DNA from: Janthinobacterium violaceinigrum
Lineage (GTDB): Bacteria; Pseudomonadota; Gammaproteobacteria; Burkholderiales; Burkholderiaceae_D
Length of the DNA stretch: 63,305 bases
NCBI RefSeq assembly: GCF_009208555.1
Contig: NZ_WFLI01000038.1
Location: 1-63,305, forward strand
Direction of reading: 5' to 3'
Shown here: positions 17,428-26,368 of the stretch, piece by piece
How positions within the stretch are numbered: the stretch's first letter is position 1
How the letters are laid out: each line of letters opens with the position of its first letter
Made by a program: the position numbers and the translations under genes
Notes under the pieces: model-generated
Databases searched by the model: none
Told to the model about the DNA's origin: nothing
What the model saw: only the letters and a program-made list of their open reading frames with translations

Positions 17428-18018
17428 TCAGTCCGGTTCCAAAGCACGGCAGGAAGCAGCACCTGGGAATTCAATACGTAGCTTGGGCCAGGTACCTTGC
17501 CAATTCTTGCCACGCACGCGGCCTGCGTAGACCGATTGCTTCGCTGTCAGAAATCGCTCTGTCGGCCGGACCACCAGATCGAAAAGATCATGCAGGCCGA
17601 AAGGAGCCGCTATATCGATGCCTGCAAGGTCATTGAGTCGCACACCCACGGCAGTGGCGGTTTCCGGCCAGTATCTCATGGCATCGGAAGCGGTCAGGTA
17701 AGGCAGGTCCGCATTGCGTTCATGCATACGCGCCTGATTCTTTACCGACCAGCCCAGCGTGCCGTCCCGTGCTATTAAACTCGACTCAAGCATGGCGTCA
17801 TGCGCCTGTGTCGCCTTGCTTGGGTCGTACCAGATGACGTCGATATCGTGAGGCATTGGCGAAGGCGAACGTTGGTGCAAATGATCCCAGACACAGCATC
17901 GCACAAATCCCGCAGCAACCCAGCAATCGGGCAGATCAAGTTCTCTGACAAGACGAAGGACATGCATACGCTCATTATAGGCTGCAATCATTGCCTGCAA
18001 TTGCTCAAGCAGCGCCAT
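17428..18018 (-). CDS. Nucleotidyltransferase family protein (PF06042/DUF925 type)
   Basis: A 196-aa protein like E. coli YfbR-neighbourhood/DUF925 nucleotidyltransferases. Visible: CWVAAGFVRCCVWDHLH (G-x-R turn), PHDIDVIWYD with an intact DxD metal pair near residues 58-60, and LNDLAGIDIAAPFGLHDLFD towards the C-terminus, which matches the family's conserved end. The physiological target is unknown. It is separated from phaR upstream by a long perfect hairpin. Confidence 0.85.
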   Translation of the reverse strand: MALLEQLQAMIAAYNERMHVLRLVRELDLPDCWVAAGFVRCCVWDHLHQRSPSPMPHDIDVIWYDPSKATQAHDAMLESSLIARDGTLGWSVKNQARMHERNADLPYLTASDAMRYWPETATAVGVRLNDLAGIDIAAPFGLHDLFDLVVRPTERFLTAKQSVYAGRVRGKNWQGTWPKLRIEFPGAASCRALEPD

Positions 18019-18162
18019 ATATACTCCTCGTGGACCTGCAGTTGCATATCAAACGAACGCTGCGATGTCATCCTTGCCGGACAGCGTCTGCCCATCAAGG
18101 AAAAATGGTTGCACCATGCTCCGATCAAAACCCGGCACACCGAGGCGATATGGCGCCTGAAC

Positions 18163-18196
18163 GCACAACGGCACAGGAACTCCTGTGCCGTTGTGC
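18163..18196 (-). terminator. Long perfect stem-loop downstream of phaR
   Basis: Two perfectly complementary 16-base arms (18163-18178 and 18181-18196) around two bases, starting about 20 bases after the phaR stop on the minus strand. No T run follows in either direction. It could be a factor-assisted terminator, an RNA 3'-end stabiliser or a protein-binding palindrome. Confidence 0.5.
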
Positions 18197-18216
18197 AACG
18201 TAAAAACCGGATCAGC

Positions 18217-18780
18217 TTATTTTTTGTCCGTCGGCGGGACAGGCGGCACAAACGGGAACGTGCCGAACAGATTCTTGCTCTGGTTCTGCATCTGTTCCTG
18301 CATCTGCACGAACAGGCTCTTGCTCTGGTCGATGTAGTTGTTCATCATGCCTTGCATCATCGGGCCCTGGACATTCATGAACTGCGTCCACATTTCCGGG
18401 CTGAATGGCTTGCCTTCGAAACTGCCGGCCGACGTGCCCGTGAATTTGTGCTGGATATCGGTGAACGCCTGCACGTTCTTTTCCAGGTAGGACCCCATCA
18501 TGCCCTGCATGGCGTGGCCATAGTAGCGGATGATCTGCGACAACACGCTGCTCGAGAACATGGGCGCGCCATTCGCTTCCTCTTCCAGAATGATTTGCAG
18601 CAAAATGCTGCGAGTCAAATCTTCATTGGATTTGGCATCGACGACGGTAAACACTTCATTGTCCAACACCAGCTGCTTGACGTCCGTCAAGGTGATGTAG
18701 GAACTGGTTTGCGTGTCATACAGACGGCGGTTGGGATATTTTTTAATCAGGCGGTCTATACTTTTTTTTGCACTACTCAT
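18217..18780 (-). CDS. phaR: Polyhydroxyalkanoate synthesis repressor PhaR
   Basis: A DNA-binding repressor that also binds PHB granules and controls phasin and PHA genes. The N-terminal PHB_acc_N domain is clear (RLIKKYPNRRLYDTQTSSYI, then LDNEVFTVVDAKSNEDLTRS). Residues 70-120 fit the PHB_acc regions, and the C-terminal part is Met/Gln-rich (MQGMMNNYIDQSKSLFVQMQ). I chose the ATG at 18780, preceded by GGAA, over one four codons upstream. It lies downstream of phaC on the same strand. About 187 aa, the usual length. Confidence 0.95.
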   Translation of the reverse strand: MSSAKKSIDRLIKKYPNRRLYDTQTSSYITLTDVKQLVLDNEVFTVVDAKSNEDLTRSILLQIILEEEANGAPMFSSSVLSQIIRYYGHAMQGMMGSYLEKNVQAFTDIQHKFTGTSAGSFEGKPFSPEMWTQFMNVQGPMMQGMMNNYIDQSKSLFVQMQEQMQNQSKNLFGTFPFVPPVPPTDKK

Positions 18781-18955
18781 CACAAGTTCCACTTATTGCG
18801 CCGCAGCGCGTACAGAGTTAATCCGAAAAAAAAGCGAACGTCGGTCCGCTTTCGCACCTGCCTACTTTTTCCATTATAGAGTGGAAAACGGCTCCATTGC
18901 ACATCAGGGTAGTAGATTCCCGCATTTATTGCAACGCAACTAAAAGTAAGTTCTT

Positions 18956-18985
18956 GGCAAGACCGGAGATTACGCCGGCCTTGCC
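18956..18985 (-). terminator. Terminator-like hairpin downstream of phaC
   Basis: An 11-bp stem (18975-18985 with 18956-18966, one non-Watson-Crick pair) begins 20 bases after the phaC stop. It is followed on the minus strand by a moderately T-rich stretch. It probably separates phaC from phaR. Confidence 0.5.
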
Positions 18986-19005
18986 TGGCGAGCAGCTTTT
19001 ATAAA

Positions 19006-20751
19006 CTAGTCTGCCCTGACTTTAACATACCGCCCCGGCGCGGGCTCGATTGCCGCGTGGCGCTTGTTGCCCGGCTTGCCTGGCGCCTTCACCTGGGCGC
19101 CGCCATGTTCGGCCAGGAAGGCCGCCCATTCGGGCCACCAGCTGCCCGCGTGCTCCGTCGCGCCTTCCATCCATTGCTCGGCCGTCAAGGGCTTGGCTTT
19201 CGCCGCGCGCGCGCCTTTGCCTGCGTCATTGCTCCAGTAACTGCGCTTTTTCTTCGACGCGGGGTTGATCACGCCGGCGATGTGGCCCGACGCCCCCAGG
19301 ATGAAGCGGTTGGCTTTCGGTTTTTTCGGATTCAGCAAGGCCGTGCTCGCATACGCCGCGCCCCAGGGCACGATATGGTCTTCGCGCGAACCATAGATGA
19401 AGGCGGGCGCGTCGATGCTGCTCAGGTCGACCTTTTCGCCGGCCACCGTCAGCTTGCCCGGCACTTTCAGGCTGTTTTCCAGGTAGGTATTGCGCAGATA
19501 CCAGCAGAACATGGGGCCCGGCAAGCCCGTGCCGTCGCCATTCCAGTACAGCAAGTCGAACGCGGGCGGTTCCTTGCCCTTCAGGTAATTCGACTGCACA
19601 TAGTTCCACACGAGGTCGTTCGGACGCAGGCTGGAAAACGTGCTGCCCAGGTCGCGGCCCGACATCAGGCCGCCCTTGGCCAGGGTCTGCTCGCGCAGCG
19701 CCACCTGCGGTTCGTCGATGAAGACGTCGAGCGCGCCCGTGTCGCAGAAATCGAGGAAGGTGGTCAGCAGGGTCAGGCTGGCGGCCGGATTCTCGCCCCG
19801 CGCCTTGAGCACGGCCAGCGCCGTCGAGACGATGGTGCCGCCCACGCAAAAGCCGAACATGTTGAGCTTGTCCTGGCCGGAAATGTCCTGCGTGACCTTG
19901 ATGGCTTCGATCACGCCTTGCTCGACGTAATCGTCCCACGTCAGGTGCTGCATGCTCATGTCCGGATTGCGCCACGACATCAGGAACACGGTATTGCCCT
20001 GCTCTACCGCATAGCGCACGAGCGAGTTTTCCGGCTGCAAGTCAAGGATATAGAATTTATTGATGCACGGCGGCACCATCAACAGCGGCCGCTGGTGTAC
20101 CGTGGGGGTGCTTGGCGTGTACTGGATCAGCTGGAACAGGGCGTTTTCAAACACCACGGTGCCCGGCGTGGTGGCCACGTTGCGGCCTACTTCGAAAGCC
20201 GATTCGTCGGACTGCGAGATGCGGCCCTTGCCCATGTCGGCCAGCATATTGCTCAAGCCCTTGGCCAGGCTTTCGCCCTTGGTCTCGATCAGGGTTTGCT
20301 GGGCGTCGGGATTGGTGGCGAGAAAGTTGGCGGGCGACATGGCGTCGACGATTTGCTGCACGGCAAATGAAATCTTTTGCTTCTGGTGCGGCGTCGCTTC
20401 CACGGCGTCGGCCATGGCGCTGAGAAATTCCGCGTTCAGCAGATAGGCTGCCGCATTGAAGGCCGACAGGGGGCTGGCGTGCCAGGCGGGCGCGGCAAAG
20501 CGGCGGTCCTTCAGTTCCGGCGTCTTGCCGGCCATAAAGTCAGCCCACAAGCCCGTCAGCTTGGCCACGTAGGCATTTTTCAGTTGCTCGATCGCTTCCG
20601 GCTTGATGCTGGCGCCCGCATCCTGCAAAATGCCGGCAATCGGATTGCCGGCGGGCTGCGGTACCATGTTGAACCACGTCTTCCACTGCTCAGGATTGCT
20701 GATCTGCGCCATCCATTCCTTGGTCATCATTTGAGGATCGGGCATATTCAT
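19006..20751 (-). CDS. phaC: Class I polyhydroxyalkanoate synthase PhaC
   Basis: Polymerises (R)-3-hydroxyacyl-CoA into PHA at the granule surface. At 581 aa it fits class I. The PhaC N-terminal domain includes KDRRFAAPAWHASPL near residue 80. The alpha/beta-hydrolase core has the lipase-like box GFCVGGT, with the catalytic Cys near residue 303, the Asp in SREDHIVPW and the His in GASGHIAGVINP. VPPCINKFYILDL is also typical. phaA/phaB are not adjacent. No clear ribosome-binding site precedes the ATG; a second ATG lies two codons on. Confidence 0.97.
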   Translation of the reverse strand: MNMPDPQMMTKEWMAQISNPEQWKTWFNMVPQPAGNPIAGILQDAGASIKPEAIEQLKNAYVAKLTGLWADFMAGKTPELKDRRFAAPAWHASPLSAFNAAAYLLNAEFLSAMADAVEATPHQKQKISFAVQQIVDAMSPANFLATNPDAQQTLIETKGESLAKGLSNMLADMGKGRISQSDESAFEVGRNVATTPGTVVFENALFQLIQYTPSTPTVHQRPLLMVPPCINKFYILDLQPENSLVRYAVEQGNTVFLMSWRNPDMSMQHLTWDDYVEQGVIEAIKVTQDISGQDKLNMFGFCVGGTIVSTALAVLKARGENPAASLTLLTTFLDFCDTGALDVFIDEPQVALREQTLAKGGLMSGRDLGSTFSSLRPNDLVWNYVQSNYLKGKEPPAFDLLYWNGDGTGLPGPMFCWYLRNTYLENSLKVPGKLTVAGEKVDLSSIDAPAFIYGSREDHIVPWGAAYASTALLNPKKPKANRFILGASGHIAGVINPASKKKRSYWSNDAGKGARAAKAKPLTAEQWMEGATEHAGSWWPEWAAFLAEHGGAQVKAPGKPGNKRHAAIEPAPGRYVKVRAD

Positions 20752-20833
20752 AGCTATATAAATCCATTCAAGAATTAATAAATAATTACTTCTGGGCCAC
20801 CTGCATGCAAACTCTTACTCACTGCCACCACTC

Positions 20834-21067
20834 ATGATGCTCATGACCGCTGTTGCCTGGATCTACGTCGTCGGCCTCATGGCGCTGACGGAACCGTCCA
20901 TCGTCGCCGGGGTGATGACCTTCGTGCTGTACTGCGTCATCCCCCTGTCCATCCTATTCTATCTGACGGGCTCGCGGCGACGCAAACGCAAGGCCCAGCG
21001 TATCGCGGACATGCAGGCCCGCGCGCATGCCTCAGCAGACGATAAAACAAAAACGGCAGACACATAA
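20834..21067 (+). CDS. Small two-helix membrane protein
   Basis: A 77-aa open frame with two hydrophobic segments (about residues 2-19 and 24-46) and a strongly basic, charged tail (GSRRRKRKAQRI). It lies between phaC and pgeF on the other strand. Function unknown. The start may be the second ATG (20837). Confidence 0.55.
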   Translation: MMLMTAVAWIYVVGLMALTEPSIVAGVMTFVLYCVIPLSILFYLTGSRRRKRKAQRIADMQARAHASADDKTKTADT

Positions 21068-21083
21068 GTGTCTGCCGTGCAGA

Positions 21084-21869
21084 TTATTTGCGCCAGATCA
21101 AGCTGGCCTGTCTTCCCGTGATGCCATCGCGCCGGTACGAGTAAAACTGCGCCGCATCGCTGACGGTGCAATATTCCCCGCCCGCCACCTGCGCCACGCC
21201 ATCGCGCAGCAGCATGGTGCGCGCCAGGCCATAGATATCGGCCAGGTACTTGCCCGGCTTGCCAGCGATGGCCGTGAACGCGGCGGCCAGTACTTGCCGC
21301 TCGGCATCATCGCGCGCGCCGTCTTGAAACGCCTGCAGCACGTCGTGCCCCACCTCGAATTGCTGCGGACCGATGGCCGGCCCCAGCCAGGCGAGGATAT
21401 CCGTCGCGCCCTGCGCCCGCATCGAGGCCACCGTGCGCTGCAAGACGCCGTTGGCCAGGCCCCGCCAGCCCGCGTGGGCCGCGCCGACGACCAGGCCGTC
21501 GCTTGAGCTGAACAGCACAGGCAGGCAATCGGCCGTCATCACCACGCACACGGCGCCCGCCTGCGTGGCGATGCTGGCATCGGCATCGGGCACGCAACCG
21601 TCCAGCTTGCCGGCATCGGCCACGGCCACGCCATGCACCTGCGACAGCCAGGCCGGCTGCGACGGCAGCATGGCGGCCAGGCGCGCGCGGTTGGCGGCCA
21701 CGTGCGCGGGGTCGTCGCCCACGTGCGTGCCCAGGTTCAAGCCACCGCCGCCCTGCCCGTCACCATATGGTGCCTGGCTGACGCCGCCTGCGCGCACGGT
21801 CGCCAGCGCGCCCACGTTCGCGGGCAAGCCGGGCCAATGGGGAATCAGGCAAGACAACGGTGCCGTCAT
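21084..21869 (-). CDS. pgeF: Peptidoglycan editing factor PgeF (YfiH/DUF152)
   Basis: A 261-aa member of the YfiH/LACC1 family. Bacterial members remove mis-incorporated serine-containing muropeptide precursors or act on purine nucleosides. The family site is intact: WLSQVHGVAV (His), VMTADCLPVL (Cys), and GAAHAGWRGL (His). The ATG overlaps the rluD stop by one base, giving a coupled rluD-pgeF pair, an arrangement common in beta- and gammaproteobacteria. Confidence 0.95.
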   Translation of the reverse strand: MTAPLSCLIPHWPGLPANVGALATVRAGGVSQAPYGDGQGGGGLNLGTHVGDDPAHVAANRARLAAMLPSQPAWLSQVHGVAVADAGKLDGCVPDADASIATQAGAVCVVMTADCLPVLFSSSDGLVVGAAHAGWRGLANGVLQRTVASMRAQGATDILAWLGPAIGPQQFEVGHDVLQAFQDGARDDAERQVLAAAFTAIAGKPGKYLADIYGLARTMLLRDGVAQVAGGEYCTVSDAAQFYSYRRDGITGRQASLIWRK

Positions 21870-22918
21870 CAGACTTGTTCCGGCTCGGGAATGCCGGCCG
21901 TGGCGATCAGTTCGGCGAAGTCATCGGCCAGCGGCACGATCCACTCGCACGCTTCCAAGGTGCCCGGATGCACGAGGCCCAGGCGGCGCGCCTGCAGCGC
22001 CTGGCGCGAGAACACGGACACCAGGTGCTGCTTGCCATACACATAGTCGCCGACCAGCGCAAAGCCCAGGTGCTGCATGTGCACGCGGATCTGGTGCGTG
22101 CGGCCTGTTTCCAGGCGGCATTGCATCAGACTCACAGGACGGCGGTCGAGTTCGCCGCTGCCGATCAATTCATAGTGCGTGATGGCGGGCTTGGCGGTGA
22201 AATTCTCCGACACGGCCATCTTGACCCTGTCGCGCGGGTGGCGCGCGATGGATGCGTCGATGGTGCCCGCCGCTTTCGGCGTGCCCCACACGAGCGCGAA
22301 ATACTCGCGCTTGACGGTGCGTGCCTGCAGCTGGCGCACGAGGTCCGTTTGCGAAGCGAGAGTCTTGCCGACCACCATCAGGCCGCTGGTATCCTTGTCC
22401 AGGCGGTGCACGATGCCGGCGCGCGGCACGCCAGCCAGTTGCGGGCAGTGGTGCAGCAGGCCGTTGAGCAGGGTGCCCGACCAGTTGCCGGGGCCCGGAT
22501 GCACGACCAGTCCGGCCGGTTTGTTGATCACGATGATATGCTCATCTTCGTGCACGATGTTCAATTCCATCGCTTCCGGCTTAAAAGCCTCGTCTTCCGG
22601 CGCGCTTTGCGGCAGAATGACGATCTTCTCGTCGCCATAGGCGGTCATGTTGCGTTTGGCAACTTTTCCGTCCACGGTCACGAAACCGGCTTCCAGCCAC
22701 AATTGCAAGCGGCTGCGCGAGTATTGCGGCACCAGCTTGGAGATGACTTTATCGAGGCGGTGGCCGCAGGCGTCCGGCGTCAGTTCCAATGTAATCGGGG
22801 CCATTTCCTCGAAGACGTCGTCGGCGGCAAAATCGCCGTCAAACGCCTCTTCGGCAGCATGGTCAGAAAGGGAGTCAAACGCGGGGTCAGCCAAATTAGG
22901 CTTCGGAGTTAATATCAC
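21869..22918 (-). CDS. rluD: 23S rRNA pseudouridine synthase RluD
   Basis: Makes pseudouridines in helix 69 of 23S rRNA (positions 1911/1915/1917 in E. coli numbering). The 349-aa protein has an S4 RNA-binding domain (RLDKVISKLVPQYSRSRLQ near residue 55) and the catalytic HRLDKDTSGLMV motif. The Asp is the nucleophile. GRTHQIRVHMQHLG follows. The ~40-residue acidic N-terminal extension is typical of betaproteobacterial versions. Divergent from bamD. Confidence 0.97.
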   Translation of the reverse strand: MILTPKPNLADPAFDSLSDHAAEEAFDGDFAADDVFEEMAPITLELTPDACGHRLDKVISKLVPQYSRSRLQLWLEAGFVTVDGKVAKRNMTAYGDEKIVILPQSAPEDEAFKPEAMELNIVHEDEHIIVINKPAGLVVHPGPGNWSGTLLNGLLHHCPQLAGVPRAGIVHRLDKDTSGLMVVGKTLASQTDLVRQLQARTVKREYFALVWGTPKAAGTIDASIARHPRDRVKMAVSENFTAKPAITHYELIGSGELDRRPVSLMQCRLETGRTHQIRVHMQHLGFALVGDYVYGKQHLVSVFSRQALQARRLGLVHPGTLEACEWIVPLADDFAELIATAGIPEPEQV

Positions 22919-22933
22919 AGCATTCCCATCGGC

Positions 22934-22939
22934 TATAAT
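22934..22939 (+). promoter_or_regulatory. Candidate -10 box for bamD
   Basis: A perfect TATAAT 44 bases before the bamD ATG, in the 65-base divergent gap with rluD. The -35 region (TTAATA, 19 bases upstream) is weak and lies in the rluD 5' end. Confidence 0.45.
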
Positions 22940-22983
22940 CAGCCTATTGTAAAATCTTGGTTAAAACCTTCTTGCAAAACGTC

Positions 22984-23787
22984 ATGCAAAAAAAATTATC
23001 GTTGGTAGTCGCTTCAGTCGTTCTGCTCGGCATGTCCGCTTGCAGCTTGTTGCCTGAAAAAGTGGATGAGACCAAAAACTGGTCCGTTACGAAATTATAC
23101 TCGGAGGCGCGTGAAGAAATGGCCGGGCAGCACTATGAAGCTGCAATCGGCCTGTTCCAGAAGCTGGAGGCTAACTATCCTTTCGGCAACTATGCTCTGC
23201 AAGCGCAGATGGAGATCGCTTACGCGTATTATAAGTCGGGAGACCAGGCTCAGGCACTGGCCGCCGTCGAACGCTTCATCAAGTTGCATCCGAACCACGC
23301 CAATGTGGATTATATGTACTACTTGCGGGGCTTGATCAGCTTTAACGACCAGATCAGCTTCCTGAACTTCCTGTACGAGCAAGACCCGACCGAGCGCGAT
23401 CCGAAAGCCACGCGCGAAGCGTTTGCCGCCTTCAAGCAACTGGTCGACAAGTTTCCAAATAGTAAGTACGCGCCCGATTCGCTGGCCCGCATGAACTATT
23501 TGATCGATGCGATGGCGAAATACGAAGTCCACGTGGCCCGTTATTACTACCGCCGCGGCGCCTACCTGGCCGCTGCCAACCGCGCGCAAACGACGATCAG
23601 CGACTTCGCCGCCTCGCCCGCCATCGAAGAAGCGCTGTTCATCATGTACCGCTCGTATGACAAGCTGGGCTTGACCGACTTGCGCGACGACGCCTTGCGC
23701 GTGCTGACCAAGAACTACCCGAACACGGCATTCCTCAGCCCGGAAGGGGTGAACAAGGAGCGCAAGTGGTGGAAATTCTGGCAGTAA
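22984..23787 (+). CDS. bamD: Outer membrane assembly lipoprotein BamD
   Basis: An essential lipoprotein of the BAM complex that inserts beta-barrel proteins into the outer membrane. The ATG at 22984 gives a lipoprotein signal ending at Cys in GMSAC. A TTG nine codons upstream is less likely. TPR-type helical repeats follow (YSEAREEMAGQHYEAAIGLF, ALAAVERFIKLHPNHANVDY, YYRRGAYLAAANRAQTTISD), ending KEWWKF-like (KWWKFWQ). 267 aa, normal length. A strong bidirectional terminator follows. Confidence 0.97.
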   Translation: MQKKLSLVVASVVLLGMSACSLLPEKVDETKNWSVTKLYSEAREEMAGQHYEAAIGLFQKLEANYPFGNYALQAQMEIAYAYYKSGDQAQALAAVERFIKLHPNHANVDYMYYLRGLISFNDQISFLNFLYEQDPTERDPKATREAFAAFKQLVDKFPNSKYAPDSLARMNYLIDAMAKYEVHVARYYYRRGAYLAAANRAQTTISDFAASPAIEEALFIMYRSYDKLGLTDLRDDALRVLTKNYPNTAFLSPEGVNKERKWWKFWQ

Positions 23788-23794
23788 GCTGCAA

Positions 23795-23822
23795 TAAAAA
23801 ACCGGGCTAGCCCGGTTTTTTT
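23795..23822. terminator. Bidirectional intrinsic terminator between bamD and yaaA
   Basis: A symmetric hairpin with core ACCGGGCTAGCCCGGT, A-rich on the left and T-rich on the right. It therefore works as a U-tailed terminator for bamD (+) and, read the other way, for the convergent yaaA (-). Confidence 0.9.
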
Positions 23823-23824
23823 AC

Positions 23825-24595
23825 TTATTCGCCCACCTTGCGTCTAAATACCCAGCTGGTGTCGTTCGACGCTTCCGGCACGAAACCGTAGCCATCGACG
23901 TCGAACTGCTTCAGCTCTTCCGGGTCGCGGATGGCGTTGACGGCCGCATAGCGGGCCAGCATGCCGCGCGCGCGCTTGGCGTAGAACGAGATGATCTTAT
24001 ACTTGCCGTTCTTCCAGTCCTCGAACACGGGCGCGATGACGGGCACGTCCAGCTGGCGCGGCTTGACGGATTTGAAATATTCTTCGGATGCGAGATTGAC
24101 CAGCACCTTCGCGCCCTGCTCCCTGGCCGTGCGGTTCAGGCCGTTGGTGATGGTGTCGCCCCAGAACGCATACAAATCCTTGCCGCGCGCCGTCGACAAC
24201 CGCGTGCCCATTTCCAGGCGGTGCGGATGGATCAGGTCCAGCGGGCGCAGCAAGCCGTACAGGCCCGACAGGATGCGCACGCGCGACTGGGCATAATCGA
24301 GCTGGGCCGGCTGCAGGCTGCGCGCCTCGAAACCGGCATACACGTCGCCGTTGAAGGCCATGATGGCCTGGCGCGCTTCGGCCAGCTTGGGCGTCCAGGA
24401 CGCGTAACGGGCCACGTTGAGGGCCGACAAGGCGTCGGAAATGCCCATCAGGCTGCCCACTTCGGCCGGCGAAAACTGGCGCATGCGCTCGATCAGCTGG
24501 GCGGAATGGTCGAGAAAATCGGGGGTGCTGTGCAACGAAGTGGTTGGCGGCGTCTCCAGGTCGAGACTCTTGGCGGGCGAAAGCACGATCAACAT
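23825..24595 (-). CDS. yaaA: Peroxide stress protein YaaA (DUF328)
   Basis: A 256-aa YaaA protein, which lowers free iron and oxidative DNA damage during H2O2 stress and binds DNA. Family signatures are clear: MLIVLSPAKSLD at the start, RILSGLYGLLRPLDLIHPHR, FWGDTI, LVNLASEEYFKSV, and ISFYAKRARGMLARY near the end. Length matches. No OxyR site was identified. Divergent from the PIN-domain gene by 30 bases. Confidence 0.96.
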   Translation of the reverse strand: MLIVLSPAKSLDLETPPTTSLHSTPDFLDHSAQLIERMRQFSPAEVGSLMGISDALSALNVARYASWTPKLAEARQAIMAFNGDVYAGFEARSLQPAQLDYAQSRVRILSGLYGLLRPLDLIHPHRLEMGTRLSTARGKDLYAFWGDTITNGLNRTAREQGAKVLVNLASEEYFKSVKPRQLDVPVIAPVFEDWKNGKYKIISFYAKRARGMLARYAAVNAIRDPEELKQFDVDGYGFVPEASNDTSWVFRRKVGE

Positions 24596-24625
24596 AAATT
24601 ATCACTACAGAATAGAATTGCCGAC

Positions 24626-25060
24626 ATGATACCTGCTCCACAAAAACTCGTCCTCGACACCAACGTTTGCCTCGACCTGTTCGTCTTCAACGACCCCCGC
24701 TGGGCGCCCCTGCTGGCGGCCATGGAAAGCGGCGCCGTGCAAGCCATCACGCGCGAGGATTGCCGCGCGGAATATCTTGTCGTATTGCACTACAAACACC
24801 TGCCGCTCGATGAAGCCAGCCGCGCCGTTGCCGCCGCCCGCTTCGACGCCCACATCACCGTGGTAGCGCCGCCCGTGTCCGGCGTGCGCCTGCCCGTCTG
24901 CACGGACAAGGACGACCAGAAATTCCTCGAACTGGCGCGCGACGCCAACGCCGACATCCTCATCACCAAGGACAAGGCGCTGCTGAAACTGGCCCGCAAG
25001 ACGGCCAAGGCCGGCATGTTCAAGATCATGGTGCCGGAAGGCTGGAGCTTGGCAAGCTGA
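24626..25060 (+). CDS. PIN-domain protein, putative toxin (COG1569 type)
   Basis: A 144-aa PIN-fold protein of the class annotated as toxin component of a putative toxin-antitoxin pair, a Mg-dependent RNase fold. Acidic residues visible: Asp in VLDTNVCLDLF near residue 11, a Glu in ITREDCRAEYL near 46, and Asp in DKDDQKFLELARDANADILI near 95-112. The ATG at 24626 fits the fold; the longer upstream open frame lies antisense to yaaA. No antitoxin-like gene is adjacent, so it may be a housekeeping or solitary PIN protein. Confidence 0.82.
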   Translation: MIPAPQKLVLDTNVCLDLFVFNDPRWAPLLAAMESGAVQAITREDCRAEYLVVLHYKHLPLDEASRAVAAARFDAHITVVAPPVSGVRLPVCTDKDDQKFLELARDANADILITKDKALLKLARKTAKAGMFKIMVPEGWSLAS

Positions 25061-25142
25061 GCCATCGAGGCCTGCACGGAACGCCACGCGCTGCGCTAGA
25101 ATGGGACATGATTCCACTTTCCGCACCGCGGCCCTACCGTTC

Positions 25143-26321
25143 ATGAACAGCCCGTCCCTGCCCCATCTGACTCCCACCCTGACCACCCGTTTGCCAGCCG
25201 TCGGCACCACCGTGTTTACCCGCATGTCCAGCCTGGCGGCCCAGCATGGCGCCGTCAATCTGGGCCAGGGCTTTCCCGACTTCGGTTGCGACCCGGCCCT
25301 GGTCGAGCTGGTCAGCGACGCCATGCGCGCCGGCCACAACCAGTATCCGATGATGACGGGCGCCGCGCCCTTGCGCGTAGCGATTGCCGCAAAGATCGCC
25401 CGCCTGTACGGCCACGCCTATGATGCGGGCACGGAAATCACCGTCACGGCCGGCGCCACGCAGGCGCTCACCACCGCCATCCTGTGCTGCGTCCACCCGG
25501 GCGACGAAGTCATCGTCATCGAACCGGCCTACGACAGCTACCTGCCGGCCATCGCGCTGGCCGGCGGCGTGCCCGTGCTGGTATCCATGCAAGTGGGTGA
25601 GCAAGGCTACAGCGTGCCGTGGGACAAGCTGGCCGCTGCCGTCAGCAGCAAGACGCGATTGATCATCATCAATACGCCCCACAATCCGACGGGCACGATC
25701 TTGCGCCCTGCCGACGTGGCGGCCCTGGCCGACATCGTGCGCGGCACGCAAATCCTGATCCTGTCCGACGAAGTCTACGAGCACATGGTGTACGACGGCG
25801 TGCCGCACGCGTCCCTGAGCCGCAACGCGGAACTGGCGGCGCGCAGCTTCATCGTCTCCAGCTTCGGCAAGACGTACCACGTGACGGGCTGGAAAGTGGG
25901 TTACGTGGCCGCGCCAGCGGCCCTGACGGCGGAATTTCGCAAGGTGCACCAGTACAACGTATTTACCGTCAACACGCCTATGCAGCACGGCATCGCCGGC
26001 TACATGGCCGACCCGCAGCCCTACCTGGACTTGCCCGCGTTTTACCAGCGCAAGCGCGATCTGTTCCGCGACGGCCTGGCGGGCAGCCGCTTCACCCTGC
26101 TGCCGGCCGACGGCACGTATTTCCAGTGCGTGCGCTACGATGCCATTTCGCAAGAGACCGAAGCGCAGTTCGCCGAATGGCTGACGACCGAGATCAAGGT
26201 GGCCGCCATCCCTGTCTCCGCGTTTTACGCGCAGGGCAAGGAGTCGGGCATCGTGCGCTTCTGCTTTGCCAAGCAGGACGACACCTTGCGCCTGGCGCTG
26301 GAGCGCCTGCGCAGCATATAA
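25143..26321 (+). CDS. PLP-dependent aminotransferase, methionine aminotransferase (YbdL) type
   Basis: A fold-type I aminotransferase of about 392 aa. Visible: AVNLGQGFPDFGCDP near residue 37, TVTAGATQALTTAI, INTPHNPTGTIL, LSDEVYEHMVYDG, and the PLP lysine motif SSFGKTYHVTGWKVGY near residue 242. These resemble E. coli YbdL and kynurenine/glutamine aminotransferases, which prefer Met and aromatic amino acids. The exact substrate is not decided by sequence. The start is ATG 25143; an earlier in-frame start at 25101 is less likely. Confidence 0.88.
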   Translation: MNSPSLPHLTPTLTTRLPAVGTTVFTRMSSLAAQHGAVNLGQGFPDFGCDPALVELVSDAMRAGHNQYPMMTGAAPLRVAIAAKIARLYGHAYDAGTEITVTAGATQALTTAILCCVHPGDEVIVIEPAYDSYLPAIALAGGVPVLVSMQVGEQGYSVPWDKLAAAVSSKTRLIIINTPHNPTGTILRPADVAALADIVRGTQILILSDEVYEHMVYDGVPHASLSRNAELAARSFIVSSFGKTYHVTGWKVGYVAAPAALTAEFRKVHQYNVFTVNTPMQHGIAGYMADPQPYLDLPAFYQRKRDLFRDGLAGSRFTLLPADGTYFQCVRYDAISQETEAQFAEWLTTEIKVAAIPVSAFYAQGKESGIVRFCFAKQDDTLRLALERLRSI

Positions 26322-26368
26322 CCGAGCACTGAACATGGCTTCGCTGCGGCGGAGCAAAGGATGACAGC

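Noticed and set aside
21860..22912. 350-codon plus-strand frame opposite rluD
   Set aside because: Shadow frame. RluD is complete on the minus strand with HRLDKDTSG.
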